Assembly: GCA_021807115.1 (NCBI GenBank)
Contig: JAKAPJ010000006.1
Location: 1 to 58,991 of the forward strand
DNA from: Microcaldota archaeon
GTDB lineage: Archaea > Micrarchaeota > Micrarchaeia > Micrarchaeales > Micrarchaeaceae
Reading direction: 5' to 3'
DNA: 58,991 nucleotides
Under the pieces are notes generated by a model. It did not search any database. It saw nothing but the letters and a program-made list of their open reading frames with translations, and had not been told where the DNA came from. Shown one piece after another: positions 41,287 through 48,938 of this stretch (position 1 is the first letter of the stretch; each line of letters begins with the position of its first letter). Both the position numbers and the translations under genes were made by a program.

Positions 41287-43050
41287 TCACTGCGGCTTGG
41301 GCCCGTTTATGTAGTAAAACCCGTATGTCTGGTTCTGGGAGTCGGTCTCGAGCTTTATCTGGGTCAGGTTGTAGTCCTTGAACACGGCGGTGCAGAGGTT
41401 GTTCGGTGTGTGGCACCAATATCCGTAGTCGAGGACCATGCAGCTGTATGACGCCTTGTTGCCCGCATAGGTGGACGTAGGGAAAAGGTCGCCTATCTGC
41501 GCCGCGGGGCGCCCGTTGATGTTGTAGAGCGTAGGGTCGTACGTGAACACCAGGCAGTTTGACGGTATGACGTACGAAGAGTTGAAGACCATGTTCTCGT
41601 AGAACCTGGCGCCGTATGCCTGCGTTATGTTCCACGGGGCTATGGAGATGGCCGGCAGCGCAGTGTATTCCGAGTACGATATGCACAGCAGTATCACCAG
41701 CGCGGCCGCGGCGGCGACATGGCCGTACTGCCTAGCATGGCGGTGCGCGTGGTGGCGAAGCTCGTCGGCAAGCGAGCCGAATGCGCCTATTACCCTCGCG
41801 CAGCCGTAGCCGCCCAGCATGCTTACCTGCGCTATGAGCGCAAGCTGGAACCTCCAATCCACGCCGTATAGCACCGAGCCGGCATAGAAGAAGGTGTACA
41901 TCAGGAAGAAGGTAATGAACCACAGCATGATGCCCGCAAAGAGGTTGCGGTCGCTGAAGAACAGGTATCCTGCGCCCACCACCGCAAGAAGCGTGAAGAA
42001 GACAGGCTGCGTCACGGGATAGCCAGGCTGGGACTGGTACGCATTGAACCAGAAAAGCACATTGGCGCACACGTTGTATTCGAAGTTCTGGAGGTTGAAG
42101 TTGCCCTTCACGGTGCCCGGGCTGAACGGGGAGGTGCACGTGTTCTGTATGCCGCCCACGGCGCCGTAGTTGCCGTTAAGCGTCTCGTTGAACGCGTAGA
42201 AGAACTCAGGGGTTATTGCTATCACGAAGAAAAGTACCACGAGCAGGAACTTGGTGTTCAGCAGGTTCTCGAAGAGCGTGACGAACGCCTTCCTCGCGGA
42301 TGCAACAAGGTTCCTTTCCTCAAGCAGCAGGTACATCACGAGGACTATGACCGTCAGGGGGAAGGCGTTGACCTTCATGTACGTGGCGAGAGTTACCGAC
42401 AGCAGCAGCATGGAGAAGGTCCACATGCTCTTCCTGCGCACGAATATGCCAAGGCATAGTATGGCCAGGACTGAATACGGCAGCAGGTGGGTGTCCGATG
42501 TCGTCGGGGCGGCCCAGGACAGGACCATCGGGGACAGAGCCATCAGCAGGCCGGAGAAGAACGCGGCAGTGGAGTCGCGGAAGAGCACGAGCGCGGCAAG
42601 GAACGTTAGGACCACGGCGGCTGCCGTGACCGCTATGCCCACCATGAATGTTGTGCCCAGGCTCATCCCGAAGAGCAGGAAACCTGCGGCTATGTCAAAT
42701 GAAGTGCCTATGGGCTCGTGGTATATCTCCCCGCTTATGCAGCCCATCGGCGTGCCGTAGTCGCACATCCATGCCTGGCCCTGCAGCAGCAGGTCCTGCG
42801 CCATCCCCTGGTATATCGCGTCGTCGAAGAACAGCTGCTGGGACGGCTTCACGAAATAGATCTCCATGAAGAGGAATACGACAAGGACGGCCGCGGCGTA
42901 GAGCAGGTGCCTCCTGCCGAACCCCAGGCGCCTGAACACTTCGGCTATGTCCCTCCTTGCCATGTACGCCGACACTAGGAATCCGACGAACGAAAGTATG
43001 ATCCCGGCTGTGAGCGCGTACTCCTCTATGCCGCTGGCTGTTGGCACCAT
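41287..43050 (-). CDS. GT-C membrane glycosyltransferase (PMT/ArnT-like)
   Basis: 587 residues with about eleven membrane helices. The first extracellular loop has FFDDAIYQGMAQDLLLQG, the acidic motif of GT-C enzymes that use a polyprenyl-phosphate sugar (GT39/GT83 type). A cytoplasmic basic loop, FVRRKSMWTF, lies mid-protein. The last ~120 residues form an extracellular domain with paired cysteines (NCLVF, YSCMV, YWCHTPNNLC). It would transfer sugar to proteins or lipids at the cell surface. It starts at ATG 43050, directly abutting the stop of the carbamoyltransferase gene, so they are an operon. It converges on the family 2 glycosyltransferase. Confidence 0.8.
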   Translation of the reverse strand: MVPTASGIEEYALTAGIILSFVGFLVSAYMARRDIAEVFRRLGFGRRHLLYAAAVLVVFLFMEIYFVKPSQQLFFDDAIYQGMAQDLLLQGQAWMCDYGTPMGCISGEIYHEPIGTSFDIAAGFLLFGMSLGTTFMVGIAVTAAAVVLTFLAALVLFRDSTAAFFSGLLMALSPMVLSWAAPTTSDTHLLPYSVLAILCLGIFVRRKSMWTFSMLLLSVTLATYMKVNAFPLTVIVLVMYLLLEERNLVASARKAFVTLFENLLNTKFLLVVLFFVIAITPEFFYAFNETLNGNYGAVGGIQNTCTSPFSPGTVKGNFNLQNFEYNVCANVLFWFNAYQSQPGYPVTQPVFFTLLAVVGAGYLFFSDRNLFAGIMLWFITFFLMYTFFYAGSVLYGVDWRFQLALIAQVSMLGGYGCARVIGAFGSLADELRHHAHRHARQYGHVAAAAALVILLCISYSEYTALPAISIAPWNITQAYGARFYENMVFNSSYVIPSNCLVFTYDPTLYNINGRPAAQIGDLFPTSTYAGNKASYSCMVLDYGYWCHTPNNLCTAVFKDYNLTQIKLETDSQNQTYGFYYINGPKPQ

Positions 43051-44757
43051 CTACACACCACCCTTGTTGGTGATGAACAGACCATTGATGAACATGTGCC
43101 TTGTCCGGGTGGCCTTGAGTGTCTCTAGCGCGTCCTTCGGGTCCATGACTATCGGCTGGCCGTGGATATTGAAGCTAGTGTTCATTATAATGCCCGTACC
43201 TGACTTCCTCCTGACCTTCTTGAGCAGCTGTGCGTACAGCGGGTTCTCGCTGCCGACCATCTGCGGGCGGGCGGACCCGTCTATGTGCCTTACGGACACG
43301 GTGGATGCGAGCATGCCGCGCCTTACTAGGTACGCCATGGTCATGTACCTGTCGTAGCCCTTGCCGTCGTACTCCAGGACCGAGGGCACGTCTTCCTCGA
43401 GTATGGAGGGGCAGAAAGGCTGGAACCACTCCCTCTTCTTCACGTACATGTTGAGCCTGTCCTTCACCTCCTCAGAGTCGCTCCTTGCGATTATGCTTCT
43501 GTTCCCAAGGGCCCTGGGGCCGAACTCCATGCGGCCCTGGAACCACAGCATGTACTCGCCCTTCGCTATCAGCTCGGCGGCGTGGGATGCCTGGTCGTTG
43601 GGGGTCTCCCTCTCGTACTGCAGGCTCTTGTCGCGCCGGACCGCCTGCTCAGTCTCATCCTGGGTATAGCCGCTGCCCAGGTAGGCGCCGAACCCGTACG
43701 AGCTCCTGCCGGTCCGGGAATAGCTGCTGTACAGCGCGCTGCCCAGCGCTATGCCGCCGTCGCCCATGTGCGGGAAGACGTACCAGTGCCTGAGCCCGTC
43801 GAGGTTGCGAATCACCATGTTGGCCTTGACGTTTGCGAATATGCCGCCGGCTAGTACAAGGTCGCGCATGCCGTACGCGTCCAGGCAGTTGGCCGCGAAC
43901 TCGCCCAGGATGTGCTCCAGCAGCTGCTGGGCCATGTAGGCGAACTGCTCGCGGGGCATTGACCATGCGATCCGCTGGAGCATGCCGTACTGCGCCATAG
44001 GGCCGTACTTGGCACGAATGGATGTGCCGGATACGCTGAAGAAGTCCTTGAGCTGGTTTTCCGAGTACTGGAATGGGTAGGAGTAGCATGACATCGCCAT
44101 CACCTTGCCCTCGTCCTCCAGCTCCCTCATCCCGAGGAGGTTGGTGACCTGCTCGTAGAATATCCCTATGGAGTCCCTGACGCCTATGCTCTGCTTGCGC
44201 TGCAGGCTGCCCTTGTTCAGTATCCCCACGCTGCCGCATAGGCCGTCCCCGACGCCGTCCAGCGTTATGACAAGCGCACGGGGCATGCCGGATGTGAATG
44301 CCGCGGTGGCGGCGTGGGCGTCGTGATGCTCCACGACATCGAGCTTGAAGCCGGAGAACCCCATAGCGCGCAGCTGGCGCGCCACGATGGACCTGCTTGC
44401 TGCGGCTGTGCCCGGCAGCATGCCTATCGACGTCATGGCGTACTTGAGGTTGTGCCGGAGGTTCTCGAAGCGGGGCCTGAGCATCTTCCTGCGCCTGAAC
44501 GTGTAGTAGTTCTCCTTCATGAACGGCAGCAGCCGCTCGAGCGTCTTCGTGAACTCTGTTGTGGTGAACGCTACGTTCTCCACGTCCGTGGGCTTGAGCC
44601 CCGCATGGCCCAGCGCGGCCATTATGGAGTTGGACGGGAACTTTACCTCCAGCTTGCGCTTGGTGAAGCGCTCCTCGTTCGCGGCGAACACCACGTTGCC
44701 GTCCTCCACCAGCGCTGCGCCAGAATCGTGCCCGTCCCATACGCCAAGTGTGTACAT
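43051..44757 (-). CDS. NodU/TobZ-type O-carbamoyltransferase
   Basis: 568 residues, the usual family length. The N-terminal ASKHA-like domain has VWDGHDSGAALVEDG and the metal/carbamoyl-adenylate motif EHHDAHAATAAF. The C-terminal YrdC-like-partner region has GGIFANVKANMVI, MEFGPRALGNRSIIA and NTSFNIHGQPIV, all family hallmarks. It transfers a carbamoyl group from carbamoyl phosphate, via ATP, to a sugar hydroxyl. In an operon with a GT-C glycosyltransferase its likely substrate is a surface glycan or lipid-linked sugar. Confidence 0.9.
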   Translation of the reverse strand: MYTLGVWDGHDSGAALVEDGNVVFAANEERFTKRKLEVKFPSNSIMAALGHAGLKPTDVENVAFTTTEFTKTLERLLPFMKENYYTFRRRKMLRPRFENLRHNLKYAMTSIGMLPGTAAASRSIVARQLRAMGFSGFKLDVVEHHDAHAATAAFTSGMPRALVITLDGVGDGLCGSVGILNKGSLQRKQSIGVRDSIGIFYEQVTNLLGMRELEDEGKVMAMSCYSYPFQYSENQLKDFFSVSGTSIRAKYGPMAQYGMLQRIAWSMPREQFAYMAQQLLEHILGEFAANCLDAYGMRDLVLAGGIFANVKANMVIRNLDGLRHWYVFPHMGDGGIALGSALYSSYSRTGRSSYGFGAYLGSGYTQDETEQAVRRDKSLQYERETPNDQASHAAELIAKGEYMLWFQGRMEFGPRALGNRSIIARSDSEEVKDRLNMYVKKREWFQPFCPSILEEDVPSVLEYDGKGYDRYMTMAYLVRRGMLASTVSVRHIDGSARPQMVGSENPLYAQLLKKVRRKSGTGIIMNTSFNIHGQPIVMDPKDALETLKATRTRHMFINGLFITNKGGV

Positions 44758-44874
44758 TGCAAGACCGTGCCCGGAATGAAGCTTGCTGACAGACCGGGGT
44801 CAGAATTATTTGTTCGTAACATAATAAAAAGCTATCAGAATTGCGCAAAGGTTGGGCGGCAGATGGCGGACGAG

Positions 44875-45738
44875 CTATGCGAACAGAAGTGTCAGCCCCA
44901 GTATCATGAATATGGCTATGTGCCCATACAGGCCAAGCCTAAGGGTGCTGATCGCCTTTTCGTCCAGCTCGTTCCTCCGGTAGCTGGCCACTGCGCCACG
45001 ATAGATGGACAGGTAGACGCCAAGGAACAGGGCGGCAAATGCGACTAGGGAGTAGAAGATTGAGGAGAGGTTCAATTGCACCTGGGCGGGTGGGATATTG
45101 GATATATTCACCATGATGAATATGATGGCGATCTGCAATACGCCCTGCACACCTGCGAGGCGTATGTTTATGCCGTTGAGCTTCGCTATCTCCTCCTTGC
45201 GGGGGTTGGGCTTTGCAAGCTCTATGAATATCTTCATGCTGTTGGGCATTAGTATGACAAACCCCTGGATTGTCAGTATGGCAACTATCGCCAGAGCCGC
45301 CACTATCCAGAGATAGGAAAAATTGAAGACGCCTAGCTCCATGGCCAAGTATATGCCGGCAGTTATGGTAGTTGCGGCAAGCGAGGGCAGTATGAAGAAT
45401 GTAGAGGGGGTAAGCCGCTTTGCAACCTCAACCCTGCCCGCTATGTCCAGCGATTTGAGCACCCTGCCGAGTATTATGGCCATGAACAGGTCAAATCCAG
45501 TCCACATCACGGCGGACATGACGTGTGTGTACGTCAGCAGGGTCAGGTCCTTAAGGGCGATCGCCGCCAGCAGGACAATGGGCGGGACTAGTCCCAGCAG
45601 GAAGCTCTGGAGCAGGAGCCTGTTAGAATAAGGGGGAAAGCTGCTGTGCACACTCCCCGCAGTCCGCTGCGCGTTGCGCGCGGCCCCATGGGGCGGGGTC
45701 TCGCCGTGCATTGGGCGACGGCGCTTTTTCTCAGTCAT
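44875..45738 (-). CDS. Seven-helix membrane protein, unknown
   Basis: About 287 residues from ATG 45738 (ATGs at 45750, 45771 and 45834 also exist; those upstream of 45786 would overlap the previous gene). A basic cytoplasmic N-terminus, MTEKKRRRPM, leads into seven helices. A YTHVMSAVMWTGFDLFMA segment with His and Trp in helix 2 resembles CopD/DUF2269-type membrane proteins that sometimes bind heme or copper. That link is weak. It is 47 bp downstream of the dienelactone-hydrolase-like gene on the same strand. Confidence 0.65.
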   Translation of the reverse strand: MTEKKRRRPMHGETPPHGAARNAQRTAGSVHSSFPPYSNRLLLQSFLLGLVPPIVLLAAIALKDLTLLTYTHVMSAVMWTGFDLFMAIILGRVLKSLDIAGRVEVAKRLTPSTFFILPSLAATTITAGIYLAMELGVFNFSYLWIVAALAIVAILTIQGFVILMPNSMKIFIELAKPNPRKEEIAKLNGINIRLAGVQGVLQIAIIFIMVNISNIPPAQVQLNLSSIFYSLVAFAALFLGVYLSIYRGAVASYRRNELDEKAISTLRLGLYGHIAIFMILGLTLLFA

Positions 45739-45785
45739 ATGATGGCCCATTCCTGGATGTTTTGCGCGCATGGGGTTTGCGCCGC

Positions 45786-46598
45786 CTATGCCCCCTGCAG
45801 GTTGATCCTGTAAAAGTCCAGCAGCATCCCCCATGATGCCTCTGCGGCTTGCTTGTTATACGTCTGGGGCCGCGTATTGTTGAAAAACGCGTGGTGCGCC
45901 CCTGGGAATACACGCATTGTGAACGATTTGTGATGCTCCACCATCGTTTTTACAAGCTCCCCGAGTCCGGAGTTTATCCTGTGGTCTTCGCCGCCGTACA
46001 GGCCCATGATGCTGCCGTTGACGTTCTTTATCTTTTCTATGGGGCGGGGGTTCTCGCCGTAGAATATGACGCATGCGGCAATCTTGCCCGTGCATCCGAG
46101 GTTTATCGACATGCCGCCGCCGAAGCAAAAGCCCACACTGCCTATTTTGCCGCCGACATTCCCCCGTGTCTTGAGGTAGTCCACACCATAAGACAGGTAT
46201 TCCGTAAGCAGGTCTGTGGGCCTGTTTACAAAAAGCAGCTCGTTTACGCTTGATACCGCATCCCTCTCCCGGCCGTCTAGTTTTGCAAGCGCATCCGCCC
46301 TGTACCCCTCGTCCCTCTGCTTCTCCACGGGTATGGACATCATGAATTTCATTGCCGCGGCAATGTTCTGCCGCGTGAGTACGCCGGATAGCGCCTTGCT
46401 GGAAAAGAGGTGCGGCGCCAGGACCACATACCCCTCCGCCGCGAGCCTGTCGGCCACACTCCTGATGTGGTCATCGAGCCCGAATATTTCGTGTATCAGC
46501 ACCACCCCCGGATGCCTTTCCGCATCGTCGGGGTATGCGAGGTATGCCTCGATTGAGTCGCTGCCTGCCGCATAGCGCACATCCTCTGATTTCACCAT
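45786..46598 (-). CDS. Dienelactone hydrolase family protein
   Basis: 270 residues with an alpha/beta-hydrolase fold. The early strand PGVVLIHEIFGLDDHIR is typical, the nucleophile elbow GFCFGGG has the cysteine characteristic of dienelactone hydrolases, the acid lies in YGGEDHRI and the base in PGAHHAFFN. It probably hydrolyses a small ester or lactone; the substrate cannot be told from sequence. No signal peptide, so cytoplasmic. An AT-rich element (about 46635-46645, TTTAAAG on the minus strand) may be its promoter. Confidence 0.87.
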   Translation of the reverse strand: MVKSEDVRYAAGSDSIEAYLAYPDDAERHPGVVLIHEIFGLDDHIRSVADRLAAEGYVVLAPHLFSSKALSGVLTRQNIAAAMKFMMSIPVEKQRDEGYRADALAKLDGRERDAVSSVNELLFVNRPTDLLTEYLSYGVDYLKTRGNVGGKIGSVGFCFGGGMSINLGCTGKIAACVIFYGENPRPIEKIKNVNGSIMGLYGGEDHRINSGLGELVKTMVEHHKSFTMRVFPGAHHAFFNNTRPQTYNKQAAEASWGMLLDFYRINLQGA

Positions 46599-46963
46599 AT
46601 CGCCTCGCCGCAGATAGTAGTAATTCCAACTATAGCTTTAAATTCCTTGGCTAGGTAGCCATATTTCACACCGAAAACAACATAAATTTCTAAGCCTAAG
46701 CGGATTCATCTGAACCGTAGCTATTAGCCATTATCATTACTTCACTTTTCTATTTTTAAACACAGTTTCATAATCGTATTATCCACATCAGAGTGTTAAA
46801 TCGTTCCTAGGTAACCCTAGCCCTTTAGACCACGCCAGCGCATTCAGAGCTACGCTCCTCACGTGGGCTAGCGTCCCAACGGACTGCAAGCTGGCAACCC
46901 AGCAAGCAGCTGATTTTGCGTGGGGTCAAAATCAGCCTCGACGGCCGCCATGTCCTACAAGAT

Positions 46964-47032
46964 AGCCGTAGCAGCCGAGCCCGCCGGTCATCGCCGAAGG
47001 CGATTCTGGGGCGGGCGAAGGCTGCGGAGGCT
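46964..47032. ncRNA. Possible structured RNA or long imperfect hairpin
   Basis: Four consecutive stems nest with small internal loops: AGCC/GGCT, GCAGCC/GGCTGC, CCCGCC/GGCGGG and ATCGCC/GGCGAT closed by GAA. That gives 22 base pairs in 69 bp. The regular 3-5 nt internal loops recall a structured RNA or protein-binding DNA cruciform. No known RNA family was recognised. Confidence 0.3.
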
Positions 47033-47036
47033 TGAG

Positions 47037-47187
47037 TTTCTCTACATGAAACTCTACATGGCAGGCTCTAATATTGCTGTGCAGTAGTGTAGAGGGAAAA
47101 AGGCTATTTACGAGGGGTTCCCTCGTGGGTTTTCTCTACATCAATTGGGCTAGGCGTGTAGAGAAACACGAACCGTGTAGAGAGAAA
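47037..47187. promoter_or_regulatory. Five TTTCTCTACA/TGTAGAGAAA-type sites (putative operators)
   Basis: The motif occurs as TTTCTCTACA (47037-47046), ACTCTACA (47051-47058), TGTAGAGGG (47088-47096), TTTCTCTACA (47131-47140), TGTAGAGAAA (47157-47166) and TGTAGAGAGAAA (47176-47187). The pair at 47131-47140 and 47157-47166 is an inverted repeat. The last is immediately upstream of the TATA box of the winged-helix/toxin pair, where autoregulation is expected. Confidence 0.6.
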
Positions 47188-47189
47188 GA

Positions 47190-47198
47190 CTTATATAT
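47190..47198 (+). promoter_or_regulatory. TATA box of the toxin-antitoxin-like pair
   Basis: CTTATATAT is centred about 38 bp before ATG 47232 and directly follows the last TGTAGAG site. AGGTG at 47220-47224 serves as the ribosome-binding site. Confidence 0.55.
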
Positions 47199-47231
47199 CT
47201 ATTAGGGTATATACTTATTAGGTGTTAGATT

Positions 47232-47498
47232 ATGCAGATGCAGAAGGAAGTAGTCCATTATCCTACGCTCAAGACTATACTTGCTATTGAAGACGCGGTA
47301 AAGTCGGCCAACAACCCTGTAAGCAGGAACCAGATACTTGCCAGAATGCCGACAAAGGTGATGCGTTCCACGCTAAACCTTGCTCTTGCTTATATGGAGA
47401 GGCATGGCCTTGTGCTTGAGACCAAGAGGGGCTTCATCTGGACTTTCAATCCTAGCAAGAAGCTAGAGAAGGCAGAAGAGGAAGGCTTGGAGGTGTAG
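47232..47498 (+). CDS. Winged-helix regulator, probable antitoxin
   Basis: 88 residues. A winged helix-turn-helix spans nearly the whole protein: LKTILAIEDAVKSANNPVSR, then the recognition helix with KVMRSTLNLALAYMERHGLV, then a wing with TKRGFIWTF. The tail is acidic and could wrap the toxin. Position two bases before the RelE-like gene, and the repeated operator-like sites upstream, suggest a type II antitoxin that represses its own operon. A plain plasmid-type regulator is the alternative. Confidence 0.68.
   Translation: MQMQKEVVHYPTLKTILAIEDAVKSANNPVSRNQILARMPTKVMRSTLNLALAYMERHGLVLETKRGFIWTFNPSKKLEKAEEEGLEV
47489..47495 (+). promoter_or_regulatory. Shine-Dalgarno deciding the TTG start of the toxin gene
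   Basis: GGAGGTG lies 5 bp before TTG 47501, at the end of the antitoxin frame, and supports a non-ATG start with coupled translation. Confidence 0.65.
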
Positions 47499-47500
47499 GC

Positions 47501-47899
47501 TTGACCGATAAGCATGTTTCGATAAAGCTCCTTGGAGACGCAAAGGAAGCTTACCTTGTGCTCAAGAAGATAGTTGAAGATGAGCGTAAGAAAGGCGTGG
47601 AAAGCTCATTCAACCAGACATTGTTTAGGTCAATAGAGGATAAAATAGCCATACTCAAGCGTGATTATGACTTCGGAATACACATACCTAAGAACAGGAT
47701 TGGAAGAAAGTACATCGTTGAATATGACGTAACGAACCTTTGGAAAGTAAACCTTTCTGGAGGCTGGCGAATGATATACACGCTAAAACAACCACAGCGT
47801 GAGAATACTGAAGTAGAGATACTTTCAATATGGCTGGACGTGCTAGACATAATAAGCCATGAAGACTACGATAAAATATTCGACTACCGAGGCAGATGA
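47501..47899 (+). CDS. RelE/ParE-like toxin
   Basis: 132 residues starting at TTG. The C-terminal half has the RelE-type strand pattern KYIVEYDVTNLWKVNLSGG, followed by WRMIYTLKQ, VEILSIWLDVLDIISHEDYD and a Tyr/Arg-rich end KIFDYRGR. Such proteins cleave mRNA in the ribosome when not bound by antitoxin. The N-terminal ~45 residues are helical and longer than usual. Converges with and overlaps the integrase gene by 16 bp. Confidence 0.75.
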   Translation: MTDKHVSIKLLGDAKEAYLVLKKIVEDERKKGVESSFNQTLFRSIEDKIAILKRDYDFGIHIPKNRIGRKYIVEYDVTNLWKVNLSGGWRMIYTLKQPQRENTEVEILSIWLDVLDIISHEDYDKIFDYRGR

Positions 47900-48663
47900 T
47901 TATCTGCCAGTAACGATTTCTTGAGGCTTGCAGCCTGAGATAGGCCAAATGCGTTGTCTATCTCCTTGTAAAGCTCCTCTTTCCTAGTGCTTATGTAGGT
48001 CATAGTGGTGCTGGGATCGCTATGCCTTGCAAACCGGCTTGTTAGCACCAGATTGCCATTGGTTTGCTTGGCGAAGGCGGTTATAGCGTAATGTCTTAGG
48101 CTGTGCGTGGTCAGCCTGTGCAACTGCCTTACGCTCCTGTCTTGGCTTGATTCATCTGAGGTGTCGTACACCTCGTCCAAGCCAGACATTTGCACGTATT
48201 CCCTGAAAATACGCCTTACGTAGTTCTGCTCCAAGTAAGGCTCCGGCCTCTTGGTTCTATGCTTGTCAGCGTAGAACAGGTATCCCTGCGCCTTCTCAAC
48301 CTCGACTTTGTGCTTCGAGATGAAGGCTATGGTTTCCTTGAACAGAGGCATGGGAATAAGTAACGAGTCCATTACTTGAGCCTTCTCGGTCTTCAAGGTC
48401 AATTCCCTCGTTTCTAGATCTATTGAGCTGATATTGACTCTGACCGCCTCGCCTATTCTAAGCCCAAGCTGCGCTTGGTAGCTGAATAGCAGGCGGAACT
48501 TGTCAGAGTCTATTACGTGGAGGAACCTTTGAAGCTGCGAATCGGAAAACGCCTTTGAGATTGAGCCATATTTTGGCGTCTTCCTCTTGCCTGCAAACCT
48601 CTTGGTTTGCGTCTTATGCAATACTGATTGAAGCTTTTGTAATTGGTGCCATGAAATATTCAT
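47884..48663 (-). CDS. Tyrosine recombinase (integrase)
   Basis: 259 residues from ATG 48663. All catalytic residues are visible: the first Arg in LGLRIGEAV, HSLRH (about residues 204-208), the last His in FARHSDPS and the nucleophile Tyr in MTYIS. The N-terminal SAM-like domain is short. The frame stays open upstream through the tRNA 3' end to 48834, which recalls archaeal integrases whose att site overlaps the 5' end of the gene. Intact, so it may still be active. It could excise the element at tRNA-Leu. Confidence 0.85.
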   Translation of the reverse strand: MNISWHQLQKLQSVLHKTQTKRFAGKRKTPKYGSISKAFSDSQLQRFLHVIDSDKFRLLFSYQAQLGLRIGEAVRVNISSIDLETRELTLKTEKAQVMDSLLIPMPLFKETIAFISKHKVEVEKAQGYLFYADKHRTKRPEPYLEQNYVRRIFREYVQMSGLDEVYDTSDESSQDRSVRQLHRLTTHSLRHYAITAFAKQTNGNLVLTSRFARHSDPSTTMTYISTRKEELYKEIDNAFGLSQAASLKKSLLADNHLPR

Positions 48664-48765
48664 GGACACATGCTTGAGGGTTTCGGAGAAATCCTTGAAA
48701 TCTTCGGCCTTTGAAGATTTACTTACCGGATTTCCGAACCCAGCTCTGACGTCGTAATTTGAAAA

Positions 48766-48850
48766 TGCAGGGGGAGAGATTTGAACTCTCGCAGCCCTAA
48801 GGCAACAGGTCCTAAGCCTGTCACGTTTGACCAAGCTCCGCCACCCCTGC
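48766..48850 (-). tRNA. tRNA-Leu (UAG)
   Basis: On the minus strand: acceptor GCAGGGG/CCCCTGC with discriminator A, anticodon stem ACAGG/CCTGT around CTTAGGA (anticodon TAG), a long variable arm (TGCCTTAGGGCTGC) as in class II tRNAs, and T-loop TTCAAAT. It has 85 nt and no intron. CCA is not encoded. Its 3' end abuts the integrase frame. Confidence 0.93.
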
Positions 48851-48877
48851 TTTTACGATACAAGATTCGCCACACAA

Positions 48878-48886
48878 TACTTAAAA
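48878..48886 (-). promoter_or_regulatory. TATA box for tRNA-Leu
   Basis: TTTTAAGTA on the minus strand is centred about 32 bp before the tRNA 5' end at 48850. The 88-bp gap to serS also holds a CTTTTTATTC element (about 48893-48902) that may serve serS. Confidence 0.5.
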
Positions 48887-48938
48887 CATATTCTTTTTAT
48901 TCTTTTAGGGGTTATAGCTTTAGTGTAGCGCTGGTTTC

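Larger units (their letters stand above)
46599..47231. other. 633-bp intergenic region with several inverted repeats
   Basis: No convincing protein gene. The left ~200 bp are AT-rich (promoter side of the hydrolase gene). The middle holds IRs CTAGG/CCTAG (about 46807-46820), CTGATTTTG/CAAAATCAG (46910-46918 and 46927-46935) and a long multi-stem hairpin (46964-47032). The right end holds repeated TGTAGAG-type sites and a CGAGGG/CCCTCG hairpin (47111-47125). A 40-residue open frame on the minus strand across 46790-46910 has no recognisable start. It may mark the left end of the integrated element. Confidence 0.5.
47037..48765. mobile_element. Small integrated element next to tRNA-Leu (approximate limits)
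   Basis: A tyrosine recombinase, a winged-helix regulator with a RelE-like toxin and their operators form an AT-richer island that ends at the 3' end of tRNA-Leu, the standard archaeal integration site. I found no duplicated tRNA 3' end in the window, so the left limit is uncertain and could reach the hydrolase gene at 46598. It may be a decayed or minimal element. Confidence 0.6.

Noticed and set aside
43655-44848. 397-residue minus-strand frame
   Set aside because: Shifted frame within the carbamoyltransferase. The product is Arg/Gly/His-rich, typical of an out-of-frame read in GC-rich code.
46800-46860. tRNA-like 5' half on the minus strand
   Set aside because: The apparent anticodon arm has a four-base loop and no matching acceptor or T-arm exists. 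It is better seen as the CTAGG inverted repeat.
46599-47231. Second att site matching the tRNA-Leu 3' end
   Set aside because: I compared the last 45 bases of the tRNA by eye with this region and found no convincing repeat.
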